This document shows positions 17,133 to 26,492 of a DNA stretch of 64,000 nt, in pieces (position 1 is the stretch's first letter; each line of letters opens with the position of its first letter). The DNA is taken from positions 2,728,001 to 2,792,000 of the forward strand of contig CAVZKG010000001.1 of NCBI GenBank assembly GCA_963775805.1, written 5' to 3'. The stretch is from JAFAMB01 sp963775805. Its GTDB lineage: Bacteria; Verrucomicrobiota; Verrucomicrobiia; Chthoniobacterales; JAFAMB01. A model generated the notes under the pieces. The model was not told the origin of the DNA. It was given only the letters and a program-made list of their open reading frames with translations, and searched no databases. A program made the translations under genes and the position numbers.

Positions 17133-20021
17133 CTACTCCTGGATGAATAGCTGCGGTTGGGACTCTTCCGGTTTGCCAACATCCCGCGCTAGGCGGGTGA
17201 TCTCCGGCCAGCTTTGGACGAGACCGTTATAGGAAAGCGCTTCCTGAGCGCGCTTCTTACGTTCGCATACCGTGTAAAGCCGATAGGCCAGCTCGCGGGA
17301 GATTTCAGCCTTGCTGCCCATCCGTGCGACAAGCGCGGCCGCCGCAGCCTCCCCGCCAAGTTCCAAGGCACGCACCAGATGATGAACAGACTCCCAGGCC
17401 GTCAGGCATGAGTCGGTTTCCGGTTCCCAAGTCGCCGATAGCTCGTCGGGCCGAAACAGGCGGACCTTGCCGCCTTTCGACACCAAGATGCCCGCTTCGA
17501 CCATTCCGGGAACGCTAGTGTTTTTGGCCTTGGAGAGTGTCTCTGCCACTCCGAAGGGGGCGTCCGCGAAGCCCGACTGCTCGAACCATGCGAGGGCCCA
17601 ACGGCTTACGGCATCGAAGTCGCCCTCCTGCTCTGCTAACGCCTCGTCGAGAGTCTGGTTGATGAGCGCCAACGCTTCCCGCACCGATAGCGGTTTGCCC
17701 TCCGCATCAAGCACCTTGGCATAGCGCGTGTAAACCGCCATTCCGGGACCGATCGCAGCCTGCGCCAAATCGACAGGCGCTATATTGCTGTGCTGAAGAT
17801 GTTTGAGCGCCGCTGGTAGCTCTGACTCGAGCGCACTAAGGAATTCGCGGCGCGTAGCCGGGGACGCATTCGCGGCGCGCCGGCGACACACCAGGACGAT
17901 GCTCGAAGCGAGGGCGCTGCTACCAAAGCTGCGCATGCGCGTTTTTCCTTCCGTTCGTACAGGCCACGTCCCAGTGATGGCGAAGCCCGCTTGGATCAGC
18001 GCTTCGAGGAAGGTCTCCCAGCCGGTGCTAACAGTACCTTTGTCGCTGGTGCTCTCGGATTGCTTAAAGGCATAGAAGATCGTAACCGGAAATGCTGGGT
18101 GCAGATGCTCCGTAAGGCGATGCATGGCCTCGGTCATACCGTTGAGAAAGAACTGTTCCGCTTGCTCCTTGCTCCCGTGTCGGTACGGCGCTGCGACGAG
18201 TTCCTCGGTCTTCGGAACTGCAATTGTCGAAAAGAGGTCTGGCAAGATCGACTTAAGCGAATGGCGCAGCCAGGTATAAAAGTAGTCCGAAAGGTCAGCG
18301 TAGGGAACGTTGTCGTAGTATGGAGGGTCGGTGCAAACAACCCGGTCCTCCGATTGCCCAGAGCTAAGACGGGCATCGGCGGCCCATGAAACTCCTGGTG
18401 GGCCATCTGATGGAAGATTCAATATCACTGATGCAGTTCCCTCGGCAAGCCCTTCTAGGTCACCCCCCGTTCCTGACAGTGGGTTCGTTTCCGCGTAATC
18501 CCACGTCATTCCAATATCGTTGCGTGTAAATGCGCGACTCAGCTTAGTTTCGTCTGGCCGCCAGGTTGAAAGTGTTGTGTTGAACCTTGCAGCCTTGCTC
18601 GACGTGAGCCCCAGGTATACGGCTATCGCGTCGGCGTAGGCCGCTGCACTATCAACATCGAGACAGGGTCCGTTTCCGGGCAAGCTAGCGACCGCCGCGT
18701 CGATCTTTACCCGCTCGTGAGCTTCCCGCACCATGTCGCAAAAAGTAGTCAGCGCCACGAGTTGGCGAGCAGTGAAAAGGTCGCTCCACTTAGTGAGACC
18801 GTATAGGAATGGTGTGAATGCCCGCGGATCCTCGACTAGGTCGCCTTCTGGTTGCCAAAGTGGTTTCGCCTCACGTGCTATACGTTCCATGTCCAATGTC
18901 GGGGCGACATAGATGCGCTCCCGCTCACCCTCAGCGACGACCGCCAGCATCCGCGCGCCCATGCGCCCAGCATTGCCCTCGGCTTTGATGTAGTCTCCGC
19001 CTATCGGCGTTCCGGACATGATGCAGCGAAAATTTGCCCTTGCGAGCTTGGTGCCATTGTTTGCTGCTTCAGCATTCTTCGGCTTGCCGAGTTTCACGAT
19101 GAAGCGGTAGTCGTCCCTTTCGATCACCGGCTCGATGTAGGCCTCTTTACCATCCTTCGTGGACAGCATAAACGTGGACACTAGCGGTACCTCCACGTGG
19201 GCGAAGGCCGGGTTCGGACTTTTTACCGTTCGCGCCCACAGCCAAGCAATGACAGTTAGCTTCTCACCGGCGTAGGCCGCGAGGTCGGCGCGTTCGCTAG
19301 CTATCTCGCCCGTGATCTCGATCTTCGGGTAAAGGTGCCCGATCCGCTTCTCCGCTTCGTCGCGCATCCATCGGCCGTAGTAACGCACATCTTCGGCGAG
19401 GCCTTTGGCCCCGCGCCATTCCCGTTCAATCAGCCGTTTATCTTGGCGCGCTGCTGGATTCACTGGCGGACGGCCTACGAATTTTGGAGGGATTTCGATC
19501 ATCGCCTTGTTGATGAGAACCGCCACTGGATTCAGGTCGCTGGCATAACTTTCCAGGCCGAGTCGTTGCGCTTCGAGCGGCAGCGAGCCGCCGCCTGCAA
19601 AAGGGTCGTGGAAAGCCGGAAGGCTTTCCGGGTCGAACAGTTCCTTGGCCCGCGGGTGGTTTTGGTTCTCGGCGCATGTTGTCCGCCAGCTCTTCCAAAT
19701 CTCGTGTCGCGCTTGTTCCAGTACTTTTTCGTTTGTCGTATTCTCCCAGAGCACCAAGTCTTCGATGAGCCTAAAAAGGCGTTGCCGCTCAACCTCCTGC
19801 TCCTCCTCGGTCGCGAATCGCTCCGGATGGATTGATGGATCGTCCACCATCTGAGCGAAAATCACCGCTCGCGCTGCAGCGAGCGGTCGTCGCGCCCACC
19901 AAAGGTGCAGCGTGCTCGGGTGCCCATGGCGGATGGATTTTTCCCGTGCCGAAGCAGCATTGACCGCATCGAGAGGAAGGGCCACTTCGATGAGTTTCTT
20001 TTTTGGGGTTTCGCGGTCCAT
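17133..20021 (-). CDS. DUF1156 adenine-specific DNA methyltransferase
   Basis: 962 residues, full length. The N-terminal DUF1156 signature is KKLIEVALPLDAVNAASARE and HPSTLHLWWARRPLAAARA. SAM-binding motif I is DPFAGGGS (about 139-146). Catalytic motif IV is TDPPYYDNVPYADL, near residue 565. These features match the COG1743 type of adenine-specific DNA methylase. It sits between the helicase (5-bp gap) and the HEPN/DUF499 gene (3-bp gap), so the three are one transcription unit. In such modules the methylase is thought to mark self DNA while helicase and ATPase act on unmodified invaders. That role is by analogy to DISARM/BREX and is not proven here. No frameshift is seen. Confidence 0.85.
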   Translation of the reverse strand: MDRETPKKKLIEVALPLDAVNAASAREKSIRHGHPSTLHLWWARRPLAAARAVIFAQMVDDPSIHPERFATEEEQEVERQRLFRLIEDLVLWENTTNEKVLEQARHEIWKSWRTTCAENQNHPRAKELFDPESLPAFHDPFAGGGSLPLEAQRLGLESYASDLNPVAVLINKAMIEIPPKFVGRPPVNPAARQDKRLIEREWRGAKGLAEDVRYYGRWMRDEAEKRIGHLYPKIEITGEIASERADLAAYAGEKLTVIAWLWARTVKSPNPAFAHVEVPLVSTFMLSTKDGKEAYIEPVIERDDYRFIVKLGKPKNAEAANNGTKLARANFRCIMSGTPIGGDYIKAEGNAGRMGARMLAVVAEGERERIYVAPTLDMERIAREAKPLWQPEGDLVEDPRAFTPFLYGLTKWSDLFTARQLVALTTFCDMVREAHERVKIDAAVASLPGNGPCLDVDSAAAYADAIAVYLGLTSSKAARFNTTLSTWRPDETKLSRAFTRNDIGMTWDYAETNPLSGTGGDLEGLAEGTASVILNLPSDGPPGVSWAADARLSSGQSEDRVVCTDPPYYDNVPYADLSDYFYTWLRHSLKSILPDLFSTIAVPKTEELVAAPYRHGSKEQAEQFFLNGMTEAMHRLTEHLHPAFPVTIFYAFKQSESTSDKGTVSTGWETFLEALIQAGFAITGTWPVRTEGKTRMRSFGSSALASSIVLVCRRRAANASPATRREFLSALESELPAALKHLQHSNIAPVDLAQAAIGPGMAVYTRYAKVLDAEGKPLSVREALALINQTLDEALAEQEGDFDAVSRWALAWFEQSGFADAPFGVAETLSKAKNTSVPGMVEAGILVSKGGKVRLFRPDELSATWEPETDSCLTAWESVHHLVRALELGGEAAAAALVARMGSKAEISRELAYRLYTVCERKKRAQEALSYNGLVQSWPEITRLARDVGKPEESQPQLFIQE

Positions 20022-20026
20022 TTCTG

Positions 20027-23000
20027 TTATCGGGGACCCTCAGCCTGCGCCAGGAGCTCCGCAAAATCGTAGTTGACGCTCGCAGCCGCAAAATCCGGCT
20101 CACGTTGGAAGGGCCGACGCACATAATGTACGTGGTGCATATCTCCTTCCAGGAACTCGACGATGGCGAGGATGAAGTCGTCGGGTTTGTTGAGTGAGTA
20201 GAGAATTTCGTTCTTGGTGACGGTGATGGTCGCGGCGCCTGAAATCCGGCCCTTAACTTCGAGAAATCGTAACCGACCAGTGCTAACGTCGCGACTTTCT
20301 ATGTCATAACCTAGCCTCTCGTATTCCCGATCGGTTGGCTGGAAGCCAAGCTGGCGCTCAACCTCCATTACGATCCCCCGTGCCCTCGCCGCTGAGGCCT
20401 GCGTGTCTCTGGCTTGCGCCGATTTCGGCAATGGCCGACCGCTCAACTGGGCGATAAGTCCGAGTGGCACTACAACAAAGCCACCTAAAACTACGGGCGG
20501 CAGCGCCGAGACCTGCGCTTCGAGGTCTAGCTGCTCCATTCTTTTCTGGAGTCGCACTTGTAAGTCGTCTGCTCGACGGCTCGCTTCTTGCGAGTTTACA
20601 CGAGCGTTGACTTTGCCGGTTTGCTCCTGAAGTTTCAACTCCTGAGCGCGATGGTCCCAATAACCAATTTCCTTGGTGAGCCTATCCTTGACAGCCGCGC
20701 GAGCCTTTTGGATCCAAGCGCCGCGCCTCTCGCGCACCTCTTTTAGGTGTTCGGGCACCACTTCGGCGATGGCATGCGCCAATGCTTTCTGTTCCAAATC
20801 CCGGTTGATCCAGACACTCTCGGGGCAGCTCAACAAAGCATCTATCGTCGGTTCTTCGGCCCGAAGAGGGCGATAGTCTAGATAAGGAGCATAGTGCAAG
20901 TGTCTGGACTGGCCCATCGTATCCAACTCGACGTAAAGCATCTGCTTAGAAATCGTCCGTCGATCACCGCTCTTAAGTGTACTGGCGTCCTGCACGGCGT
21001 GCTCCAAATAAAAAAGGATGCGCGGCTTAGTGCCCGGGTCACGATCGTCGACAAGTACGGCCCCACGGCGTAAGAGATCCCGGTGACGTTCGAGCGTCAG
21101 ATCAAGCGTCGCATCCAGCAGCGGGTGGCCCGGGCAGATGAAAGCCGCGAGAGGTTGGCCTTGCGGTGCGATCAAAGACTTTTCAAAGGCGATGCGTTCG
21201 TAGCGGGCCAAGACCGGTTCACCCGTTCCAATCATCCGGTCGCGGTTTCGCACCGGCGCCGGAACGTGGGTCACTTCATACCGGCGAGCCTCTTTCTGGC
21301 GGGTCGTACCACCAAGTTGATTAAATGCTTCGAGAAAGAATGATTCGGTGTAGTGTGGTTGAAGGCGCCGCGCTTCTGCACGCTCCATATCTTCGCGAAC
21401 CCGCGCCACACGGCTAGCGTCCATCACGTCATGAGCCAGGGCACTCTCTTCGAGCAAGTCTTGCAGATGCGGCCGGTCCACGGCCTTTGCAATAGCTTGG
21501 TTCAGTTTCTCGCGTATGTCAGGGCGTTCCCCGTAGCGGATCGCTTGAATTAACAAGTCCCGCAAAGGCCGGCCCTCGAACTGAATTTTGCCGAGAACGT
21601 CGAAGACTTGGCCGCCCAGGGTCTGACGCGCCTGCTCCAGCTTTTCAAGCAAAGTGCGGTAAACATCGCCCTCCCGGGTTTCATCGGCTACCAGATTCCA
21701 CAGATGGCATACCTCCGTCTGGCCGATTCGGTGGATCCGGCCGAAGCGCTGTTCAATCCGGTTAGGGTTCCACGGGAGGTCGTAATTGACCATCAGGTGT
21801 GCTCGTTGCAGGTTAATCCCCTCACCCGCGGCGTCCGTGGCAACAAGGACTTGCACCTCTGGATCATGCCTAAAGGATTCTTGTGCCTTCATGCGTTCCT
21901 CGCGGCCCATACTGCCATGGATGACGACCACGGCCTCTTTACGGCCGAGCAGTGTGGAGACGCGGGCTTCGAGGTAGCTGAGCGTGTCGCGGTGCTCGGT
22001 AAAGACAACGAGCTTCTGACGCGGCGAAGGTTTAGGCGCAGGAATAGCGATGGTAACCTTAGACCTATCACCGTTTGGAATCGCAGCACCGGTAAAGATC
22101 TCTCCGAGCAGGCTAGCGAGTTCGCGCCATTTACGATCCTCCCCGCATCGACGGACGGCGAGAGCGAGTGATTCTAGTCGTTCCAGCGTCGTAATTTCCG
22201 CTTTTAGCTCACCGATACTGCGTGCGGCCGTCGCTTGATCAAGGATCTCCTCTTCAGTTTTTTCGACCTCGTCACCTGGGGCTTCTTCAAGGTCCTCGAG
22301 ATCCTCGGAATCGAGTGCAGGCGTTGCAACGGCGATCGCATCCGCAACACCGCTGCGTTGCAAGAGTTCCAATTCTCGAAGACGCTTTTGCAAGCGTTCG
22401 CTGCGCCGCCGCAGTGACTGGTAAATAGCCTCGGGGGACGATGCGAGCCGGCGTTGCAGGATGGTGAGCGCAAACCCAACCGTGCCCGCCCTTTTATCGT
22501 TAGCGAGCGCCTCCGCACGATTAAATTCTTCGCGCACGTAGTTCGTCACTTCCCTGTAAAGTTCCGCTTCGGCGTCCGAAAGCTTGTACGGCACCGTATA
22601 GGCGATGCGTTCCGGGAAGAGCGGCGTGCCGTCAAACTTGAGCAGGTTTTCCTTCACCATGCGTCGCATCAGGTCAGAAATGTCGGCCTGATGAACGCCG
22701 TCGCGGAATCGGCCTTCAAACCGGTCGCCGTCGAGTAGCGCCATAAAGAGCTGAAAGTCCTCCTCCTTGCCGTTATGAGGGGTCGCAGTCATCAACAGAA
22801 AGTGGCGCGTGAGACCTGATAGCAATCGGCCCAGGTGATAGCGTTTGGTGTATTTGACTTCGCCGCCAAAGAAACTGGCCGAAAGCTTGTGTGCCTCGTC
22901 GCAAATCACTAGATCCCAACGGCAGTCCGGGACTTGGAGCTTTTGCTGCACGTCTTCGTTGCGTGCCAGTTTGTCGAGACGGGCGATAACAAGATTGTTT

Positions 23001-23608
23001 TCGACGAACCAGTTGCCTGTTCGGGCCGCTTCGAGCTTGTCATTCGTTAGGATCTCGAACGGAAGATGAAAACGGCGATGGAGCTCGTCCTGCCACTGCT
23101 CGGCCAAGCTGCCCGGACAGACGACGAGACAGCGCTGCAGGTCGCCGCGAACGATCAGCTCTTTTATGAATAGTCCAGCCATGATGGTCTTCCCGGCACC
23201 CGGATCGTCGGCAAGCAGGAAACGCAGCGGTTGACGAGGAAGCATGGCCTCGTAAACCGCTGTGATTTGGTGTGGCAACGGTTCGACGAGGGAAGTGTGT
23301 ACGGCCAGGACTGGGTCAAAGAGGTGTGCCAGACGAATACGGTGCGCCTCTGAAACGAGCCGGAACAAATGCCCGTCCCCGTCAAAGCTCCAAGGTCGTC
23401 CGTGTTCGACCACTTCGAGCCGCTGCTCGTCATGCCGATAAAGCAGTTCGTTGGCAACACGACCAGACGGCGCCTTGTAGGTCAGCTCAAGAGCGAGGGA
23501 GCCAAACCACTGCACGTTGATTACCGTGACAATCTGATCCGAAAGGACACCTCTCACGGCGGTGTTGGGATGGAGGTCTTCCAGGCGCATCATGCTCTTA
23601 TCCGGCAC
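20027..23608 (-). CDS. SNF2-type helicase with C-terminal DUF3883
   Basis: 1,193 residues, intact. Helicase motifs are in order: Walker A ADDPGAGKTIMAGL (about 133-146), DEAH box VICDEAHKLS (about 236), motif III MTATPHNG, and C-terminal motifs VATDAAGEGINLQ and RIEQRFGRIHRIGQ. A coiled, charged region follows. The C terminus (about 1080-1170) is DUF3883, with LGFQPTDREYERLGYDIES and RFLEVKGR, a PD-(D/E)XK-like fold by family knowledge. The GTG at 23608 gives MPDKSMMRLEDLHPN; ATG codons at 23593 and 23590 are alternative starts. It is the first gene of the operon with the DUF1156 methylase and HEPN/DUF499. The likely role is DNA translocation in anti-phage defence. Confidence 0.85.
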   Translation of the reverse strand: MPDKSMMRLEDLHPNTAVRGVLSDQIVTVINVQWFGSLALELTYKAPSGRVANELLYRHDEQRLEVVEHGRPWSFDGDGHLFRLVSEAHRIRLAHLFDPVLAVHTSLVEPLPHQITAVYEAMLPRQPLRFLLADDPGAGKTIMAGLFIKELIVRGDLQRCLVVCPGSLAEQWQDELHRRFHLPFEILTNDKLEAARTGNWFVENNLVIARLDKLARNEDVQQKLQVPDCRWDLVICDEAHKLSASFFGGEVKYTKRYHLGRLLSGLTRHFLLMTATPHNGKEEDFQLFMALLDGDRFEGRFRDGVHQADISDLMRRMVKENLLKFDGTPLFPERIAYTVPYKLSDAEAELYREVTNYVREEFNRAEALANDKRAGTVGFALTILQRRLASSPEAIYQSLRRRSERLQKRLRELELLQRSGVADAIAVATPALDSEDLEDLEEAPGDEVEKTEEEILDQATAARSIGELKAEITTLERLESLALAVRRCGEDRKWRELASLLGEIFTGAAIPNGDRSKVTIAIPAPKPSPRQKLVVFTEHRDTLSYLEARVSTLLGRKEAVVVIHGSMGREERMKAQESFRHDPEVQVLVATDAAGEGINLQRAHLMVNYDLPWNPNRIEQRFGRIHRIGQTEVCHLWNLVADETREGDVYRTLLEKLEQARQTLGGQVFDVLGKIQFEGRPLRDLLIQAIRYGERPDIREKLNQAIAKAVDRPHLQDLLEESALAHDVMDASRVARVREDMERAEARRLQPHYTESFFLEAFNQLGGTTRQKEARRYEVTHVPAPVRNRDRMIGTGEPVLARYERIAFEKSLIAPQGQPLAAFICPGHPLLDATLDLTLERHRDLLRRGAVLVDDRDPGTKPRILFYLEHAVQDASTLKSGDRRTISKQMLYVELDTMGQSRHLHYAPYLDYRPLRAEEPTIDALLSCPESVWINRDLEQKALAHAIAEVVPEHLKEVRERRGAWIQKARAAVKDRLTKEIGYWDHRAQELKLQEQTGKVNARVNSQEASRRADDLQVRLQKRMEQLDLEAQVSALPPVVLGGFVVVPLGLIAQLSGRPLPKSAQARDTQASAARARGIVMEVERQLGFQPTDREYERLGYDIESRDVSTGRLRFLEVKGRISGAATITVTKNEILYSLNKPDDFILAIVEFLEGDMHHVHYVRRPFQREPDFAAASVNYDFAELLAQAEGPR

Positions 23609-24002
23609 TATGCTTGAAAAAGCATTGTCAGCGCTGACTTAGCGGGGGGAATACGGAAATCAGGGGTCATCTAAAACAGACAGAGAGGGTCATAATAACG
23701 AGATTTAAAGAGATTATCTGAAAAAGGCACGCAAACTGAAGCCAGAAATAGAGTCTCTGGTCAAATCGCCATGGCGATTCACCGCGCCGCTCGAAGAACT
23801 GCTTTTTGGACAAACATGCGGCCGAAAGCTAATTACACATTGCGGAGTGCGCCCTTTTACGGCTTTGATCTGGCGGGGGAATCGGGCGCTCGGATTCCCG
23901 GTCCATGTCGGCACCAAGCCATGCAGAAAAGTGTCCAAGAAGTGTCCAAGCAGCAATCTGATGACAGATGCTCAACGTACGTAAGTCGTTGATATTCAGC
24001 CG
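23609..24002. other. Gap between helicase operon and tRNA-Thr
   Basis: 394 bp that should contain the promoter of the minus-strand helicase operon. I see no supported gene. A plus-strand frame ends HVGTKPCRKVSKKCPSSN just before the tRNA; this could be the tail of a lost integrase but carries no catalytic motif. The tandem words AAGTGTCCAAG AAGTGTCCAAG occur at about 23930-23950. Confidence 0.35.
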
Positions 24003-24075
24003 AGCCGGCAGTCGGGCTCGAACCGACGACCTGCTGATTACAAATCAGCTGCTCTACCAGCTGAGCTATGCCGGC
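24003..24075 (-). tRNA. tRNA-Thr (anticodon UGU)
   Basis: The reverse complement folds as a 73-nt cloverleaf. The acceptor stem is GCCGGCA/TGCCGGC with discriminator T. The D arm is GCTCAGCTGGTAGAGC. The anticodon stem is GCTGA/TCAGC with loop TTTGTAA, giving anticodon TGT (Thr). The T arm contains GGTTCGAGCCC. CCA is not encoded. It sits exactly at the right edge of the defence genes, a usual integration site for islands. Confidence 0.95.
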
Positions 24076-24280
24076 CTCTCAGACGGCTGCGAAAAAAACC
24101 ATATTTCGGCCGCCGACGGCCACGATATGCCTCCAAATCCCCACGGCCAAAATATGCTTTCAAATTCTGCACCTGGCGATCCACAGCCTTGCAAGCCGGA
24201 GAATTAACGCCGAAAGGGTCCCAATTCAAGACGGATTTGTGCCAAAAGAGCGGGTTTCCTGAGAAGCGTTGGTACCTCCT

Positions 24281-24381
24281 AACTCCGAACTCGGAACCTC
24301 GAACTCCGAACCTCGAACTCGGAACCGCACATGCGAGCGCCGAACGCCGAACGGTGAACGCCGAACGGTGAACGCCGAACG
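24281..24381. repeat. Short tandem repeats of AACTCCGAACCTCG and GAACGCCGAACGGT type
   Basis: Two adjoining low-complexity blocks. Block 24281-24326 alternates AACTCCGAAC and CTCGAACTCGGAAC. Block 24336-24381 repeats GAACGCCGAACGGT. Together with 24076-24280, where I see no gene, they fill the 362-bp gap between the tRNA and the first sugar gene. Such strings occur between genes in other parts of related genomes, to my knowledge, with no known function. Confidence 0.75.
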
Positions 24382-24437
24382 CACCATTTGGCTGGGCATC
24401 TCGCTGGCGTTGTCCTTAAAATTAGAAGAATAAATCT

Positions 24438-25451
24438 ATGGCGTTGAATGTTCTATTTGTCGGCGGTACCGGCCAGATATCGATGACTTCTGTTTGTGAG
24501 GCCGTGAAGGCAGGGCACAATGTGACGGTTTTTAATCGCGCAAAATCTGTGTTGGATGGCCTCCCTTCAGGCGTGTCGTCAATTCTTGGAGATATCCACG
24601 ACCGAGAGTCGTATGCCAAACTGGGGGCCCTGAAATTCGATGTGGTATGCACGTTTCTGGTATTCAGGCCAGAACAGATGAAATTGGATATTGATACTTT
24701 CGCAGGGAAGACGGGGCAATACATCTTCATTTCATCGGCATCGTGTTATCAGAAGCCGGCGCGTCATTACATCATCACCGAAAAGACTCCTCTCGAGAAT
24801 CCTTATTGGGAATACAGTCGCAACAAGATAGCCTGCGAGCGCTTGTTGCGGGATCAGAGCAATTTGACCTTCACGATTGTGCGCCCAAGCCATACAATCC
24901 GAACTCGACTTCCTGTCCAGCTGGGAGACCCGATGAGGATTCTCGGGCGCATGCTGGCTGGCAAACCGGTGCTAGTCAGTGGCGACGGCACCTCCCCTTG
25001 GACGTTGACACGGTCAGCTGATTTTTCAGTGCCGCTCGTGCGACTTTTCGGAAACAACCGGGCCTTTAGCGAGGATTTTCACATCACGAACGATCGCGCT
25101 TTCACTTGGGATCAAATTCATACGGGCATTGGACGAGCATTCGACGTCGAAGTGAAGAACGTGCACGTGCCCACCGAAACGCTCACACGTTATAATTCTG
25201 AGTGGGCGGGACCACTCATTGGCGATAAAATGTGGACCGCACTTTTTGACAATTCAAAAATAAGAAACGCAGTTGGTCAGTTTACCTGCTCTGAAGATTT
25301 AGATGAAATTCTTGCTGAACCTGTAGCCGAGGCAAAAAAGCAGATCCGGCTAAATTATGAGGAGAGACTATCTAATAAAGCAGCACTGAATGAGGATGCT
25401 CTGATAGATCGGGTCATCGCGGATCAATCGTCCCTCGGGAACGATGATTAA
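24438..25451 (+). CDS. NAD-dependent epimerase/dehydratase (atypical SDR)
   Basis: A 337-residue Rossmann-fold sugar-nucleotide-type reductase or epimerase. The dinucleotide-binding loop is FVGGTGQIS (about residues 6-14), followed by acidic-strand segments and a central FISSASCYQK. YSRNKIACE (about 117-125) supplies the YxxxK active-site pair. The IRTRLP segment and the C-terminal substrate-binding half are those of extended/atypical SDRs. The substrate cannot be told. It starts the polysaccharide region and converges on a GT2 gene, 41 bp away. Confidence 0.75.
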   Translation: MALNVLFVGGTGQISMTSVCEAVKAGHNVTVFNRAKSVLDGLPSGVSSILGDIHDRESYAKLGALKFDVVCTFLVFRPEQMKLDIDTFAGKTGQYIFISSASCYQKPARHYIITEKTPLENPYWEYSRNKIACERLLRDQSNLTFTIVRPSHTIRTRLPVQLGDPMRILGRMLAGKPVLVSGDGTSPWTLTRSADFSVPLVRLFGNNRAFSEDFHITNDRAFTWDQIHTGIGRAFDVEVKNVHVPTETLTRYNSEWAGPLIGDKMWTALFDNSKIRNAVGQFTCSEDLDEILAEPVAEAKKQIRLNYEERLSNKAALNEDALIDRVIADQSSLGNDD

Positions 25452-25492
25452 ACGCCAGCGCGCTCGGCTGGTTAGCTTGCCGACCGCATGTT

Positions 25493-26404
25493 TCATTTCG
25501 CCTTTTGCCCTTGGGACGATCGAATCCCTGAGATCTCCCAAAGCATGTCTCGCTTGATTCCGGCAGGGAGGAACCAGAACGGCGGACTGACAAGGTTGGC
25601 GACGGGGTCTGCAAGTTCTCCCAAAACGGTTCTGAGACGAAGGTAGAGGCGCATTCGCTTGTTGAGCCACCAATGGGCCAACCGGTTCCGCTGCAGAAAG
25701 TCGTAGTGATGCACGATCGCAGGCGAAGAGTGCCGGCGAACCACCGTACAGAGCTCTTGCCATCGTTTGATCCCTCCGGTTCCCGACTTGTGCGCGTCGT
25801 GGATCCGGTAGCGAGAAAAGATAGCATCGCTCGGGACGAACAAACAGAGAGAGGCGGCGCGCAGCAGCCACTCCCAGTCAAAACTGTAGTTTAGGGTTTC
25901 ATCCAGCGGCCCGACCAGGTCCCACGCCTTTCGCGTCCAGAAGACACTGGGCTGATCCAGAAAATCAACGGTCTCGAGCAGTTCCCTGCTAAAGGGTAGC
26001 GCGTGTCGGAGTTCCTTTATCGTTGTCCCGTGCCTAAACAGTTCACAACCTCCATAAACGACGACCGGTTCGTCCAGCCGCTCGTGCAGCAGCGCGGCAA
26101 CGGTCGAGAGCGTGTTCGGCAAATGCAGGTCGTCACTGTTCAACCAGCACAAAATGTCACCGGTTGCCTGACGGAACCCTTCGTTGATCGCCGCTGCCTG
26201 TCCGGCATCTTTCGCAGAACGCCAGAAACTCAGTTTGGCTTCGTAGCTCCGCAAAATTTGTGCGGTTTCATCCAAGCTGCCTCCGTCGAACACCGAGAAC
26301 TCGAGTTCTGCATACCGCTGGTCGAGGACACTCCGGATGGTCTCTTCAATGAACCGGCCCTGATTAAATGAAGGAGTAATGACTGAAACTCTGGGATGCA
26401 TCAT
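25493..26404 (-). CDS. GT2 family glycosyltransferase
   Basis: 303 residues of GT-A fold. SVITPSFNQGRFIEETIRS opens the nucleotide-binding domain. FDGGSLDET, DAGQAAAINEGF and the metal-binding NSDD (WLNSDD, about residue 89) follow, and YSFDWEWLLRA is the acceptor-side ED-type motif. It most likely adds one sugar to a surface polysaccharide in the cytoplasm. It is divergent from a GT-C-like membrane protein gene, and the same two families lie next to each other again at 51759-54874. Confidence 0.85.
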   Translation of the reverse strand: MMHPRVSVITPSFNQGRFIEETIRSVLDQRYAELEFSVFDGGSLDETAQILRSYEAKLSFWRSAKDAGQAAAINEGFRQATGDILCWLNSDDLHLPNTLSTVAALLHERLDEPVVVYGGCELFRHGTTIKELRHALPFSRELLETVDFLDQPSVFWTRKAWDLVGPLDETLNYSFDWEWLLRAASLCLFVPSDAIFSRYRIHDAHKSGTGGIKRWQELCTVVRRHSSPAIVHHYDFLQRNRLAHWWLNKRMRLYLRLRTVLGELADPVANLVSPPFWFLPAGIKRDMLWEISGIRSSQGQKAK

Positions 26405-26492
26405 TGAAGTACCTGTTTCGAGATAGCATCAGCCGAGTTTTGGGCAAGATGCTTGTGAAGTCTTTGATTTCGGGCTAGAACCCCTTCCCTGA

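Noticed and set aside
19335..19835. A 166-residue plus-strand open frame inside the DUF1156 methylase
   Set aside because: Antisense shadow of a gene with clear methylase motifs.
21608..22171. A 187-residue plus-strand open frame inside the helicase gene
   Set aside because: Antisense to the conserved helicase C-terminal motifs; no domain seen.
23771..23992. Possible integrase C-terminus next to the tRNA-Thr gene
   Set aside because: Only a short tail-like sequence; no catalytic Arg-His-Tyr motif can be seen.
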